A stretch of DNA of 15,384 bases, taken from contig DATKSG010000070.1 of the NCBI GenBank assembly GCA_035531775.1, positions 1-15,384 on the forward strand, given 5' to 3'. The notes under the pieces were generated by a model. That model saw only the letters and a program-made list of their open reading frames with translations, was not told the DNA's origin and did no database searches. The translations under genes were made by a program, and so were the position numbers. This stretch comes from DATKSG01 sp035531775. GTDB lineage: Bacteria > Actinomycetota > Acidimicrobiia > Acidimicrobiales > UBA8190. This document shows, one piece after another, positions 1 to 7,828 of the stretch (positions are counted from its first letter, which is position 1; each line of letters opens with the position of its first letter).

Positions 1-1874
1 TCCCGCCCGTGGGGTCCCTGGGCCAGCGAGCCCAGGATCCACTCGATGCCGAAGCCGAAAGTGGCCCCCGACGACATCGACACCCGCTCGTTGGCCAAGG
101 TGGTGCGGGCCAGGCGCCACCCGTCGTCCACCGTCCCCACCACGCACTCGTCGGGGACGAACAGGTCGGTGAAGAACACCTCGTTGAACAGGGCATCTCC
201 AGTGATCTCCCGAAGCGGACGGACCTCGATGCCGGCACTGCGCATGTCGACCAGGAAGTAGGTGATGCCCTGGTGCTTGGGAGCCTCCGGGTTGGTGCGG
301 GCCAGGCAGATGCCCCAGTCGGCGCGCGCCGCCATGGACGTCCACACTTTCTGGCCGCTCAACCTCCAACCGTCCCCGTCGCGCTCGGCCCGCATGGACA
401 GCGCAGCCAGGTCACTGCCCGCGCCGGGCTCGCTGAACAGCTGGCACCAGACCAGCTCGCCGCGCAGCGTCGGTCCCACGAAGCGCTCCTGCTGCTGCGG
501 CGTGCCGTGGGCGATGATGGTGGGAAGGGCCCAGGCCCCGACGGCCAGATTGGGCCGGTGCACCCCGGCGGCGGCCAACTCCTCGTCGATGACGAGTTGC
601 TCGACCGGCCCGGCGGCCCGGCCCCAGGGGGTAGGCCAGTGCGCGGTGAGCAGGCCGGTCTCGACCAGCGTGGCCCGCTTGGCGGCGCCCCCCGACGCTT
701 GTGCCACCTGGGCCACCAGGGCCCGCACCTCGGTGCGCACGGCCTCAGCCCCGGCCGGTAGTTCCGTTTCGAGGCGTCGGCGGCTGCCGGCCATGGCGGA
801 AATGGCGGCTTCCACCCGCAACGCCGAGCCCCCGCCGAGCAACTGCCGCAGGGCCAGGGCCCGGCGCAGGTGGAGATGGGCGTCGTGCTCCCAGGTGAAG
901 CCCATGCCGCCGTGTAGCTGCACGCAATCCTTGGCCAGCTCGACGTAGGCGTCGAGGGCCAAGGCCCCGGCCAGCACGGCCGACAACGAAGCCTGGGCCT
1001 CGTCCCCGCTGTCAGCAGCCCGGGCGGCGTCCCAGGCCAGGGCCGTCACCTGCTCGGTGGCCACCAGCATGTCGGCCAGGCGGTGCTTCACGGCCTGGAA
1101 CTGGCCGATGGGCCGGCCGAACTGGCGGCGCTCCTTGGCATAGGCGGTGGTGGTCTCGAGGCACCAGCGCGCTCCCCCGGCGCACTCGGCGGCGCCGAGC
1201 ACGAGCGCCCGGTCGCGCACGGTGCGACTCGTGAGGCCGGGGAGCTGGCGCCCGAGGGGCACCATGGCGCCGTCGAGCACCACGGCGCCCACGCGCCGGG
1301 TGAGGTCCAGATTCGACAGGGCCGACACCACAACTCCCTCGGCGGAGAGGTCGAGGGCGCACCACAGGACGCCCTCCTCGCCGGCCACCGCGACCGGAGC
1401 CAGGCACAGGCGGGCCAGCACGGCTCCGAGGACCGGGCGCAGGGTGCCCGACACGGCCAGCGACCCATCGCCGGCGCGCCGGGCCTCGAGCAGGCCGCTG
1501 CCGGGCAGGGCTACTGCCGCCGGGGCGGAGCCGTCGGCCAGCGCCGGGAGGAGCTCCTTGGCCGCCGGGTTGTCCACGCCAGCCAACACGGCGCCGGCCA
1601 ACATGGTGCTGAGCACCGGGCCCGGGGCGGCGGCCATGGACAGCTCCTCGAGCACCACGGCCAGTTCCAGAAGCCCGAAGCCCTGGCCCCCGTGCTCCTC
1701 GGCCACGTGAACGGCCAACCAACCCTGAGCGGCCAGCTCGTCCCAGAACGGCGGCAGCGACTCGACCTCGGCGTCGAGCAGGGCGCGCCGAACCTCGGTG
1801 CCGCACCGTGCCTCGAGCCAGCGGCGCACCGTGCGGCGCAGCTCCTCGTGGTCCTCGCCGATCCCTATAGCCAT
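1..1874 (-). CDS. Fused two-domain acyl-CoA dehydrogenase (C-terminus beyond the left edge)
   Basis: One uninterrupted minus-strand frame starts at ATG 1874 and is still open at the left edge, giving 624 visible residues. A purine-rich site (GGAGAGGA) lies just upstream of the start. It carries two acyl-CoA dehydrogenase units in tandem. Unit 1 (about 1-350) has AKERRQFGRPIGQFQAVKHR at 246-265 and an HGGMGFTWEH segment near 325. Unit 2 (from about 385) has the FAD-domain motif SEPGAGSD at 481-488 followed by VWTSMAARADWG. Family knowledge: these flavoenzymes oxidise acyl-CoA to 2-enoyl-CoA, and actinobacteria have fused FadE-type forms of roughly 700 residues, so about 100 residues are probably missing here. 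The substrate cannot be read from sequence. It is divergent from the MerR regulator, which may control it. The acyl-CoA dehydrogenase identity is firm; the specificity is unknown. Confidence 0.9.
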   Translation of the reverse strand, partial: MAIGIGEDHEELRRTVRRWLEARCGTEVRRALLDAEVESLPPFWDELAAQGWLAVHVAEEHGGQGFGLLELAVVLEELSMAAAPGPVLSTMLAGAVLAGVDNPAAKELLPALADGSAPAAVALPGSGLLEARRAGDGSLAVSGTLRPVLGAVLARLCLAPVAVAGEEGVLWCALDLSAEGVVVSALSNLDLTRRVGAVVLDGAMVPLGRQLPGLTSRTVRDRALVLGAAECAGGARWCLETTTAYAKERRQFGRPIGQFQAVKHRLADMLVATEQVTALAWDAARAADSGDEAQASLSAVLAGALALDAYVELAKDCVQLHGGMGFTWEHDAHLHLRRALALRQLLGGGSALRVEAAISAMAGSRRRLETELPAGAEAVRTEVRALVAQVAQASGGAAKRATLVETGLLTAHWPTPWGRAAGPVEQLVIDEELAAAGVHRPNLAVGAWALPTIIAHGTPQQQERFVGPTLRGELVWCQLFSEPGAGSDLAALSMRAERDGDGWRLSGQKVWTSMAARADWGICLARTNPEAPKHQGITYFLVDMRSAGIEVRPLREITGDALFNEVFFTDLFVPDECVVGTVDDGWRLARTTLANERVSMSSGATFGFGIEWILGSLAQGPHGR

Positions 1875-1946
1875 GACCGTCCTCTCCGAAGGAGCGCAAC
1901 GTTAGGCCGGGGCCCGATGAAGCGGCCACCGGCGGCTGGCACCACA

Positions 1947-1960
1947 TAGGCTCGGCGCCG
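1947..1960 (+). promoter_or_regulatory. Candidate leaderless promoter of the MerR gene
   Basis: TAGGCT at 1947-1952 fits the actinobacterial TANNNT -10 pattern. It ends 8 bases before the GTG start at 1961, so transcription would begin at or next to the start codon. No Shine-Dalgarno sequence is seen. No convincing -35 box was found. Confidence 0.4.
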
Positions 1961-2716
1961 GTGACCACCTACGACACCACGGGAAACGGCGACGGCCTGC
2001 GCATCGACGACCTGGCCCGCCTGTCGGGCACCACGGTGGACACCATCCGCTTCTACCAGCGCGAAGGCCTGCTGCCACCGTCGGAGCGCCAGGGCCGGGC
2101 CATGCTCTACGGCCAGGAGCACGTCGAGCGCCTCGAGCGCATCAAGGACCTCCAGGCCCGGCACTTCAGCCTGAAGGCCATTAAGGCGCTGGCCGAAGAA
2201 GGGCGCCTCAGCATCCTGGACCGCCTCTTCGGCGCCGACGAACGGACCTACACCCGTCAGGAGCTCGTGGCCCAGGCCGGCATCGACGAGGCCCTGGTGG
2301 GCGAGCTCGAGGCCATCGGGCTGCTGGGCGACCCCCAACTGCACGGGGCGCTGGCCTACGACGGCGACGACCTGGCCGTGCTCAGCTGCATGCAGGCCTC
2401 CATGGGTCGGGGCATGCCCAAGGCGGTGGCCGTCGCCCTGTCGCGCCTGTACTTCGAGCAGATGGCCGAGCTCCAACGGCAGCTCTTCGACATCTTCGCC
2501 ACCGGCGGAATCGGGCTCGGCCCGGTGCTGTCGGACCAGGACCTCGATGCTTTTCGCACCCTGGCCGCCAACGACATCGACGCCTTTTTGGGCGACTCGT
2601 GCGTACTGCTCGAGTACCTCCACCGGCGCGGCGTGCAGCGCCTCGTGGTCCAGGCCATGGCTCTGGCCGATCGCGTGGCGCCCGGCACCGACGGCCAGCT
2701 GGCGTCCGGCTCCTGA
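1961..2716 (+). CDS. MerR-family transcriptional regulator
   Basis: This is a 251-residue DNA-binding regulator. Residues 14-50 form the MerR winged-helix head (RIDDLARLSGTTVDTIRFYQ, then EGLLPP and a tyrosine at position 50). A helix follows at about 52-85 (HVERLERIKDLQ ... LKAIKALAEEG), matching the usual dimerisation coiled coil. The remaining 165 residues are mostly helical and contain a segment resembling a second HTH (TRQELVAQAGIDEALVGELE). No metal-binding cysteine cluster is apparent, so a small organic or acyl ligand is more likely than a metal; this is inference. The GTG start is chosen because TAGGCT lies 8 bases upstream and the HTH sits at the expected distance. It is divergent from the acyl-CoA dehydrogenase (86-base gap), its most likely target. 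Confidence 0.88.
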   Translation: MTTYDTTGNGDGLRIDDLARLSGTTVDTIRFYQREGLLPPSERQGRAMLYGQEHVERLERIKDLQARHFSLKAIKALAEEGRLSILDRLFGADERTYTRQELVAQAGIDEALVGELEAIGLLGDPQLHGALAYDGDDLAVLSCMQASMGRGMPKAVAVALSRLYFEQMAELQRQLFDIFATGGIGLGPVLSDQDLDAFRTLAANDIDAFLGDSCVLLEYLHRRGVQRLVVQAMALADRVAPGTDGQLASGS

Positions 2717-2753
2717 CTCAGTTGGCGGGGGGCTCCTGACCCAGCCGGCGGGG
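2708..2753. repeat. 23-bp imperfect tandem duplication across the merR stop codon
   Basis: Two abutting 23-base units, 2708-2730 and 2731-2753, both begin GGCTCCTGAC and end GGCGGGG. They differ at 3 positions by hand alignment. The first unit contains the MerR TGA stop. The second contributes to a short stem (CCGGC-GGG-GCCGG, 2745-2757) between the convergent MerR and DoxX genes. That stem could act as a weak terminator, but there is no T-tract. Confidence 0.7.
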
Positions 2754-2758
2754 CCGGT

Positions 2759-3208
2759 TCAGTGGATGCCGATGTGGCAGTCGATCGACCAGACCTGCCA
2801 GCCGTGCAGGCCCAGGACGACGGCGGCGGCCAGCGCCATCATGAGGTTCTGGCCCTGCTCGGCCCAGTCGTGGATCATCAACGTGAAGTAGAGAAGGTTG
2901 AGGGCGATGCTGGCGAAGGCGGCCACCGGGGTGAGCAGCCCCACGGTGAGCCCGAGCCCGAGGGCCAACTCGCTCATGAGCACCACCCAGGTCATGGCTT
3001 TGGGGTGCGGGCGCACGACCTTGTCGAAGCCGGTGCGCACCACGGCGAAGCGGTGTTTGGCGGCGATGTCGGCCGCCCAATTGATCCCGGCCTGGCGCTT
3101 GATCCATGCCGTGAGGTTCTTGTGGCGGAAGCTCTCGAGCCACCACAGGCCCAGGCCGATGCGCAGCACGGCGGCCCACTGGGCCCCGTGGAGCAGCGAG
3201 GTCCGCAT
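2759..3208 (-). CDS. DoxX-like small integral membrane protein
   Basis: This is a 149-residue protein with about four hydrophobic segments: near residues 8-24 (AAVLRIGLGLWWLESF), 71-85 (MTWVVLMSELALGLG), 86-109 and 120-138. The pattern fits the DoxX/DoxD-like family, whose members are small quinone-linked or redox-associated membrane proteins of generally poorly known function. The ATG at 3208 is preferred over an upstream in-frame start because it lies 11 bases past the stop of the preceding MaoC-like gene and starts directly before the first membrane helix. It is probably co-transcribed with the MaoC gene. The DoxX-family call rests on topology and motif impression; a precise role cannot be given. 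Confidence 0.7.
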   Translation of the reverse strand: MRTSLLHGAQWAAVLRIGLGLWWLESFRHKNLTAWIKRQAGINWAADIAAKHRFAVVRTGFDKVVRPHPKAMTWVVLMSELALGLGLTVGLLTPVAAFASIALNLLYFTLMIHDWAEQGQNLMMALAAAVVLGLHGWQVWSIDCHIGIH

Positions 3209-3219
3209 GAGGCCTGTGC

Positions 3220-3717
3220 TCAGGCCCGGTGGATGACGTTGAAGCGCGAGGTGACCACCGGCTCGCCGCTCTTCTCGTCGGTCCACACCGTCTCGGTGAC
3301 GATGAAGGTCATGGTCTTGCCCTTGGACTCCTTGGCGTAGGCGTCGACCACGTGCCCCTCCCCCACCAGCACGTCGCCTACGTACACCGGCCGGTGATAG
3401 GTGAACTCCTGCTCGCCATGGAGGATCAAGCCGCCCTTGGCCATGAGCGGCCCGATGACCTCGCCCATGGGGTTGCCGGTGGGGGCGTCGGCCGGCTGCA
3501 GCTCGGCGAACTGCCCCCAGGTCTGCATGACGAAAGGAAAGGTGGGAGGGGCCGCGATTGCCGACAAGCCGGCGTCGGCGGCCGCCTTGGGGTCGCGGTA
3601 GACGGGGTTGTGGTCACAGACGGCCACGGCGAAGTTGGACACCGGGCCCCGCTCGACCACCACCTTCGACTTGCTCATCGGCTTCCCGATGATCTTCTTG
3701 AGGTCGTCGTCGGCCAT
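3220..3717 (-). CDS. MaoC-type (FAS1-like) dehydratase domain protein
   Basis: This is a 165-residue single hot-dog domain. The region FAVAVCDHNPVYRDPKAAAD followed by AAPPTFPF is typical of the N-terminal MaoC dehydratase family, which includes the non-catalytic partner subunits of mycobacterial (3R)-hydroxyacyl-ACP dehydratases (HadA/HadC). The later GLILHGEQEFTYHRPVYVGD segment matches the central hot-dog strands. The start is ATG 3717 because GGAGG lies 7 bases upstream; an upstream in-frame extension has low-complexity Ala/Pro/Arg content and is rejected. Its likely role is hydration or dehydration of a 3-hydroxyacyl thioester, probably as half of a heterodimer. No second MaoC subunit is next to it. 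It is divergent from the crotonase gene. Confidence 0.82.
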   Translation of the reverse strand: MADDDLKKIIGKPMSKSKVVVERGPVSNFAVAVCDHNPVYRDPKAAADAGLSAIAAPPTFPFVMQTWGQFAELQPADAPTGNPMGEVIGPLMAKGGLILHGEQEFTYHRPVYVGDVLVGEGHVVDAYAKESKGKTMTFIVTETVWTDEKSGEPVVTSRFNVIHRA

Positions 3718-3892
3718 GCTCGTTCCTCCACTGCGCGGACTCGGCCGCCGGCGCGGTGCCGGGGCGGCTCGGGGCGCCACCATACCTGTGACCCTCCGAG
3801 GAGGCCATTGGGGGGCGCCCGGCGCGCCTGCTACCGTGCCCGCGGCCGCCGCTACCGCACCGGCGTCGCCCACGAGCTGACACGAGGTGGCC

Positions 3893-4762
3893 ATGGCTGA
3901 GTTCGAGACTCTCGGCTACGAAGAGGCCGACGGCGTGGCCTGGGTCACGCTGAACAGGCCGGACGTCCTGAACGCCTTCAACACCACCATGCAGCGAGAG
4001 CTGCGGAGCCTGTGGCGCTGGCTGCGCCGCCATGACGACGTGCGGGTGGTGGTGCTCACCGGAGCCGGCGACAAAGCTTTCTGCACCGGCATCGACCGGG
4101 GCGAAGCCATAGCCGAAGGCCCCCGACGGGGCCGCAGCGGCCACGGGGCGTCGGACCCGGCCGGCCCGAGCCCGGCCGACGACGACGTCCACATCGGCTC
4201 GGGCAGCACCCCGTTCATGTTCGACGACCCCGGTGAGAACCTGGGTCCCAAGAGCAACGACCTGTGGAAACCGGTCATCGCCGCCGTCAACGGCATCGCC
4301 TGTGGCGGGGCCTTCTACATGCTGGGCGAGGTCGACTTCATCATCGCCGCCGAGCACGCCACCTTCTTCGACCCCCACCTCACCTTCAACATGGCGGCCG
4401 CCTTCGAGCCGCTGCAGATGATGGGGCGCATGCCCTTCGGGGACCTGGTGCGCCTCACGCTGCTCGGCAGCGAGGAGCGCATGAGCGCCGCTCGGGCCCT
4501 GCAGATCGGCCTGGTGACCGAGGTGGTGCCGGCCGGCGAGCTGCGCCAGCGCGCCGAGTGGGCGGCGGGTGTCATCGCCCGCGCGCACCCCGTGGCCGTA
4601 CAGGGGACGCTGCGTGCGCTGTGGGCCGGCCGGGAGATGTCGCGTTCGCAGGCACTCGGGTTGGGCTGGGCCTTCGTGGCCACCGGCAACGACCCCGAGG
4701 CCCTGGCCCAGGGCCAAGCCCGGTTCGCCTCGGGCCAGCGGGTGGAGTGGCGACTGCGTTAG
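3893..4762 (+). CDS. Crotonase-fold (enoyl-CoA hydratase/isomerase superfamily) protein
   Basis: This is a 289-residue protein. Crotonase landmarks are VAWVTLNRPDVLNAFN near the N-terminus, VVVLTGAGDKAFCTG at about 48-62, AAVNGIACGGAFYM at about 130-143, and a C-terminal SAARALQIGLVTEVV segment. A loop of about 50 residues rich in Gly/Pro/Asp separates the second and third blocks. Aligned by eye to rat mitochondrial enoyl-CoA hydratase, the two catalytic glutamates (E144 and E164) correspond to Tyr142 and His162, so classical hydration is doubtful. Another crotonase activity (isomerase, hydrolase, ring chemistry) is possible. ATG 3893 is preferred over an in-frame GTG 6 bases upstream because ACGAGG lies at normal spacing before it. 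Confidence 0.85.
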   Translation: MAEFETLGYEEADGVAWVTLNRPDVLNAFNTTMQRELRSLWRWLRRHDDVRVVVLTGAGDKAFCTGIDRGEAIAEGPRRGRSGHGASDPAGPSPADDDVHIGSGSTPFMFDDPGENLGPKSNDLWKPVIAAVNGIACGGAFYMLGEVDFIIAAEHATFFDPHLTFNMAAAFEPLQMMGRMPFGDLVRLTLLGSEERMSAARALQIGLVTEVVPAGELRQRAEWAAGVIARAHPVAVQGTLRALWAGREMSRSQALGLGWAFVATGNDPEALAQGQARFASGQRVEWRLR

Positions 4763-4769
4763 TGCAGAG

Positions 4770-5408
4770 TCAGCCGCTTCGCAGGCCCACGGCCAGGGCC
4801 CGGAAGGCGCGACCGCGATGGGAGCAGGCGTGCTTCTCGGCCGGGGTCATCTCGGCGAACGTTCGCCCGTCGCCGTCGTCGGGGATGAACACCGGGTCGT
4901 AGCCGAAACCCCCGTCCCCTCGGGCGGTGCCGGCGATGGTGCCCTCGACCAGGCCGTGGGCCACCACCTGGCGCCCGCCTGGGAAACAGGCGATGGCCAC
5001 CGTGCGAAAGCGGGCCCGGCGCCGGTCGGCGCCGACGGCTCCGGCCGTCTCCAGGTCGGCCAGCAGCTTGGCCACGTTCTCGGCGTAGGTGGCGTGTTCG
5101 CCGGCGAATCGCGACGAGTACACGCCGGGTGCCCCGCCGAGCGCGTCCACCTCGAGGCCGGTGTCGTCGGCCACGGCAGCCAGGCCGGTGACCGACAGCA
5201 GGGCGTGCGCCTTCAGGCGGGCGTTGTCCTCCAGGGTGTCACCGGTCTCCTCGACCTCGCCCACGGTGGCCGGCCGGGCCACGAGCTCCACGGCGTCGCC
5301 CAGCTCTGCCGACATGATGGCCACGATCTCCCCCGCCTTGTCGGGATTGGCCGAGGCCAGCACCATCCGCAGCCGGCCCGGGCCCGCCCCGTTGCCGGGC
5401 GCGCTCAA
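4770..5408 (-). CDS. rdgB: RdgB/HAM1 non-canonical purine NTP pyrophosphatase
   Basis: This 212-residue enzyme hydrolyses dITP, XTP and similar non-canonical purine triphosphates to monophosphates, keeping them out of nucleic acids. Motifs are ASANPDKAGEI near the N-terminus (substrate and phosphate contact), EETGDTLEDNARLKA, AVADDTGLEVDALGGAPGVY with the catalytic and metal acidic residues, and GDGGFGYDPVF plus SHRGRA near the C-terminus. The frame begins at a TTG whose TTGA overlaps the rph TGA stop, implying translational coupling. An in-frame ATG at 5366 (residue 15), just before the first core strand, is an alternative start; neither has a clear ribosome-binding site. It is convergent with the crotonase gene (7-base gap). 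Its position after rph matches mycobacteria. Confidence 0.93.
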   Translation of the reverse strand: MSAPGNGAGPGRLRMVLASANPDKAGEIVAIMSAELGDAVELVARPATVGEVEETGDTLEDNARLKAHALLSVTGLAAVADDTGLEVDALGGAPGVYSSRFAGEHATYAENVAKLLADLETAGAVGADRRRARFRTVAIACFPGGRQVVAHGLVEGTIAGTARGDGGFGYDPVFIPDDGDGRTFAEMTPAEKHACSHRGRAFRALAVGLRSG

Positions 5409-6181
5409 CGGGCGGCGGGCGGCTCGGCCAATACGGCGCTCTGCTCGGCCAGCAACGTCGAGATGCCGGCTTCGGCCAACGAGAGCAGCTCGTCGAGCTC
5501 CGAACGCGAGAAGGCCATGCCCTCGGCCGTTCCCTGGACCTCGATGAATCGGCCCGACCCGGTCATGACCACGTTCATGTCGACCTCGGCGCGCGAGTCC
5601 TCGGAGTAGTCGAGGTCGAGTAGGCAGGCGGCGTCGACCACTCCCACCGACACCGCGGCGCAGGCGTCGGTCAGGGGATGGGCCTTGACGATGCGCTTGT
5701 GCAGGAGGCGGGTGAAGCAGTCGTGCAGGGCCACATAGGCGCCGCAGATGGACGCCGTGCGGGTGCCCCCGTCGGCCTGGAGCACGTCGCAGTCCACCGT
5801 GATCTGCAGCTCCCCCACGGCCACCAGGTCGGTGACGGCGCGCAGCGAGCGGCCGATGAGGCGCTGGATCTCCTGGGTGCGCCCCGACTGGCGGCCCTTG
5901 GCCGCTTCGCGCGCCACCCGCTCAGGCGACGAGCCGGGCAGCAACGAGTACTCGGCCGTGACCCATCCCTTGCCCCCGCCACGCAACCACGGGGGGACGC
6001 GGTCCTCGACCGAAGCCGTGCACAGCACCTTGGTGCGGCCCATGGAGACGAGCACCGACCCACCGGCCATGACGGTGAAGTCGCGGACGAAGCTCACCGG
6101 CCTCAGGTCGGCCACGGTACGGCCGTCGGAGCGCCGGGCCCTCGGATCGTCAGCGCCGCTGGACGCCGCGGTGGCGCTCAC
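5405..6181 (-). CDS. rph: Ribonuclease PH
   Basis: This is a 258-residue phosphate-dependent 3'-5' exoribonuclease that trims the 3' ends of tRNA precursors. It shows the RRSDGR opening, VLVSMGRTKVLCTASVED, the SGRTQEIQRLIGRSLRAV phosphate-binding region and DCDVLQADGGTRTASI with the catalytic acidic residues. The length is normal. The start is GTG 6181, where GTGA overlaps the TGA of the metallo-hydrolase gene; the longer upstream frame reads only out-of-frame sequence of that gene. It sits in a tight run with the hydrolase and rdgB, so it is likely translated by coupling. Confidence 0.95.
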   Translation of the reverse strand: MSATAASSGADDPRARRSDGRTVADLRPVSFVRDFTVMAGGSVLVSMGRTKVLCTASVEDRVPPWLRGGGKGWVTAEYSLLPGSSPERVAREAAKGRQSGRTQEIQRLIGRSLRAVTDLVAVGELQITVDCDVLQADGGTRTASICGAYVALHDCFTRLLHKRIVKAHPLTDACAAVSVGVVDAACLLDLDYSEDSRAEVDMNVVMTGSGRFIEVQGTAEGMAFSRSELDELLSLAEAGISTLLAEQSAVLAEPPAAR

Positions 6182-6912
6182 AGGGAGAACCCCCGGCCCA
6201 CCTCGGCCTGCCCGACGGCACCGCCGAAGGCGGATTCGGCTTCGGCCACCACCGCCGAGGCGGCGATCTTGGCCCAGCGGTGGGTGACCACCAGGCGTCT
6301 GGCCCCGGCTTCTTTGGCCGTGCGGCCTGCTTGGGTCCCGCTCATGTGGATGGCCTTCTCCTGCTCGTAGTCGGCGGTGTAGGTGGCCTCGCACAGGGCG
6401 AGGTCGAGCCCGGTGCCGAGCGCCCCGAGCGACCAGCCCGGACCGGAGTCGGCAGAGTAGCCCAGTACCCCCGTTGGCCCTTCGACCCGGACCCCCAACG
6501 TGACCGGCGGGTGGTCGGTGCGCGAGAAGCGCAGGCGAAGCCCGCCCATGTCGGCTCCGTCCCCGTCACCTACCTCGCGCCAGTCGAAGATGCCGTCGAT
6601 GTCCTGCTGCAGCTTGGGGCGGATGCCGGGGGCGGCCAGCACGGTGATCGGCGGACGGTCGAAGGACATGGTCCAGCGCGCCGCTGTGACCAAGCCTTCG
6701 AGGTCGCTCCAGTGGTCGGAGTGGTCGTGGGTGAGCACGACTCCGCTGAGAGCCAACGGGTCGGTGAAGCGCTGCAGGTTGGCGAAGGTCCCGGGGCCGG
6801 CGTCGAGCCACACGGCGGTGCCGGTGGTCCACGAGCGCACCAAGTACCCGCTGCCGGCACCACCGGGGCCGGCGTGGCTGCCGTCGCAGCCCAGGACGGT
6901 GAGCGACAGCAC
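6178..6912 (-). CDS. Metallo-beta-lactamase-fold hydrolase (Rv1339-like putative cyclic-nucleotide phosphodiesterase)
   Basis: This is a 244-residue protein with the zinc-binding motif THDHSDH (H62, H64, D66, H67), further ligand candidates His134 and Asp155 (GYSADSG), and a late histidine in VTHRWAK. The N-terminal LGCDGS and LDAGPGT segments are typical of the RNase Z/phosphodiesterase-like branch. The order murI, this gene, rph, rdgB matches M. tuberculosis Rv1338-Rv1341. The equivalent there, Rv1339, has been reported as an atypical cAMP phosphodiesterase. Function by synteny is inference; the fold is certain. The start is GTG 6912, 3 bases after the murI stop. No signal peptide is seen. 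Confidence 0.88.
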   Translation of the reverse strand: MLSLTVLGCDGSHAGPGGAGSGYLVRSWTTGTAVWLDAGPGTFANLQRFTDPLALSGVVLTHDHSDHWSDLEGLVTAARWTMSFDRPPITVLAAPGIRPKLQQDIDGIFDWREVGDGDGADMGGLRLRFSRTDHPPVTLGVRVEGPTGVLGYSADSGPGWSLGALGTGLDLALCEATYTADYEQEKAIHMSGTQAGRTAKEAGARRLVVTHRWAKIAASAVVAEAESAFGGAVGQAEVGRGFSL

Positions 6913-6915
6913 GGC

Positions 6916-7791
6916 TCAGCCCGAGGCCCGGCCCGGCCGGCGAGTGGGCTCGGGCGAGTCGGCCACCGGCGGCGCTTCGGGCCAGCTCAAGGGGCCCACG
7001 GTGCCCAGCTCCTCGCCGAAGAGCCGGCCACCCACGGCCCGGAACCACGCCACGTCGCCCGAGGAGTAGAAACGCAAGGTGCCGGGCGATCCCGGCCCGG
7101 CCCGGTGGTGGCGGGTGAGGTCGTGGCGGGCGAGCACGTCGAGCACCTCGAAGGCCGTCTCGTCGGCCGAGGACACGAGCACGACGTCGCGGCCCACCAC
7201 GTCGGCGATGGTGCGGGCCAGGAACGGGTAGTGGGTACAGCCCAAAAGCAACGTGTCCACCCCGGCTTCGCGCACGGGGGCCAGGAGGCGTTCGGCCAGC
7301 ACCGACAACTGGTCCGAGCTGGTCTCGCCTCGCTCGACGAACTCGACGAAACCCGGGCATGCGGCACAGGCCAGCTGCAGCGGCACAGCCAACTCGGCAA
7401 TGGCCCGCTGGTAGGCCCCCGAGCCGATGGTTCCCACCGTGCCGATGACCCCGACCCGGCGGTTGCGAGTGGCTCTGGCGGCGGCACGCGCTCCGGGCTC
7501 GATCACCCCCACCACGGGCACGTCCACCAGCCGGCGCACGGCGTCGAGACCAGCGGCCGCGGCCGTGTTGCAGGCCACCACGATCAGTTTCACATCGTGG
7601 CGGTCTACCAACCACTTCGAGATCTGCACGGCGAAGGCCCGCACCTCGTCCATGTCACGCGGCCCGTAGGGGTAGCGGCCGGTGTCACCCACATAGACCA
7701 GGTGCTCGGCCGGGGCCAGGTCGATGAGGGCACGAGCCACACTGAGGCCCCCAAACCCGCTGTCGAACATGCCGATGGGACGCTCGTCCAC
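6916..7791 (-). CDS. murI: Glutamate racemase
   Basis: This 291-residue enzyme interconverts L- and D-glutamate, supplying D-Glu for peptidoglycan. It has FDSGFGGLS at 9-17 with the conserved Asp10, and the two catalytic cysteines in VACNTAAA (Cys74) and LLGCTHYP (Cys185, with His187). The last 30 or so residues are a Pro/Ser/Arg-rich tail beyond the usual fold. The GTG 7791 start has TAGCCT ending 6 bases upstream, suggesting a leaderless transcript of its own. Downstream genes follow with almost no spacing. Confidence 0.96.
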   Translation of the reverse strand: MDERPIGMFDSGFGGLSVARALIDLAPAEHLVYVGDTGRYPYGPRDMDEVRAFAVQISKWLVDRHDVKLIVVACNTAAAAGLDAVRRLVDVPVVGVIEPGARAAARATRNRRVGVIGTVGTIGSGAYQRAIAELAVPLQLACAACPGFVEFVERGETSSDQLSVLAERLLAPVREAGVDTLLLGCTHYPFLARTIADVVGRDVVLVSSADETAFEVLDVLARHDLTRHHRAGPGSPGTLRFYSSGDVAWFRAVGGRLFGEELGTVGPLSWPEAPPVADSPEPTRRPGRASG

Positions 7792-7803
7792 CCCCGCAGG
7801 CTA
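7792..7803 (-). promoter_or_regulatory. Candidate leaderless promoter of murI
   Basis: On the minus strand, TAGCCT (7803-7798) is followed by GCGGGG and the GTG start. That places the predicted transcription start at the start codon. No -35 box was recognised. Confidence 0.4.
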
Positions 7804-7828
7804 ACGGGGCCAGGCCATCGGTCCGTGC

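Noticed and set aside
1012..1968. A long minus-strand frame overlapping the acyl-CoA dehydrogenase
   Set aside because: It is in a different frame from the ACAD motifs and is Arg/Gly/Pro-rich without family features.
2744..2758. Intrinsic terminator between MerR and DoxX
   Set aside because: The stem is only 5 bp and has no T-tract on either strand, so it is mentioned with the tandem repeat and not annotated separately.
3614..4717. A 367-codon minus-strand frame opposite the crotonase gene
   Set aside because: It is a shadow of the crotonase and the MaoC 5' region, with no recognisable motif.
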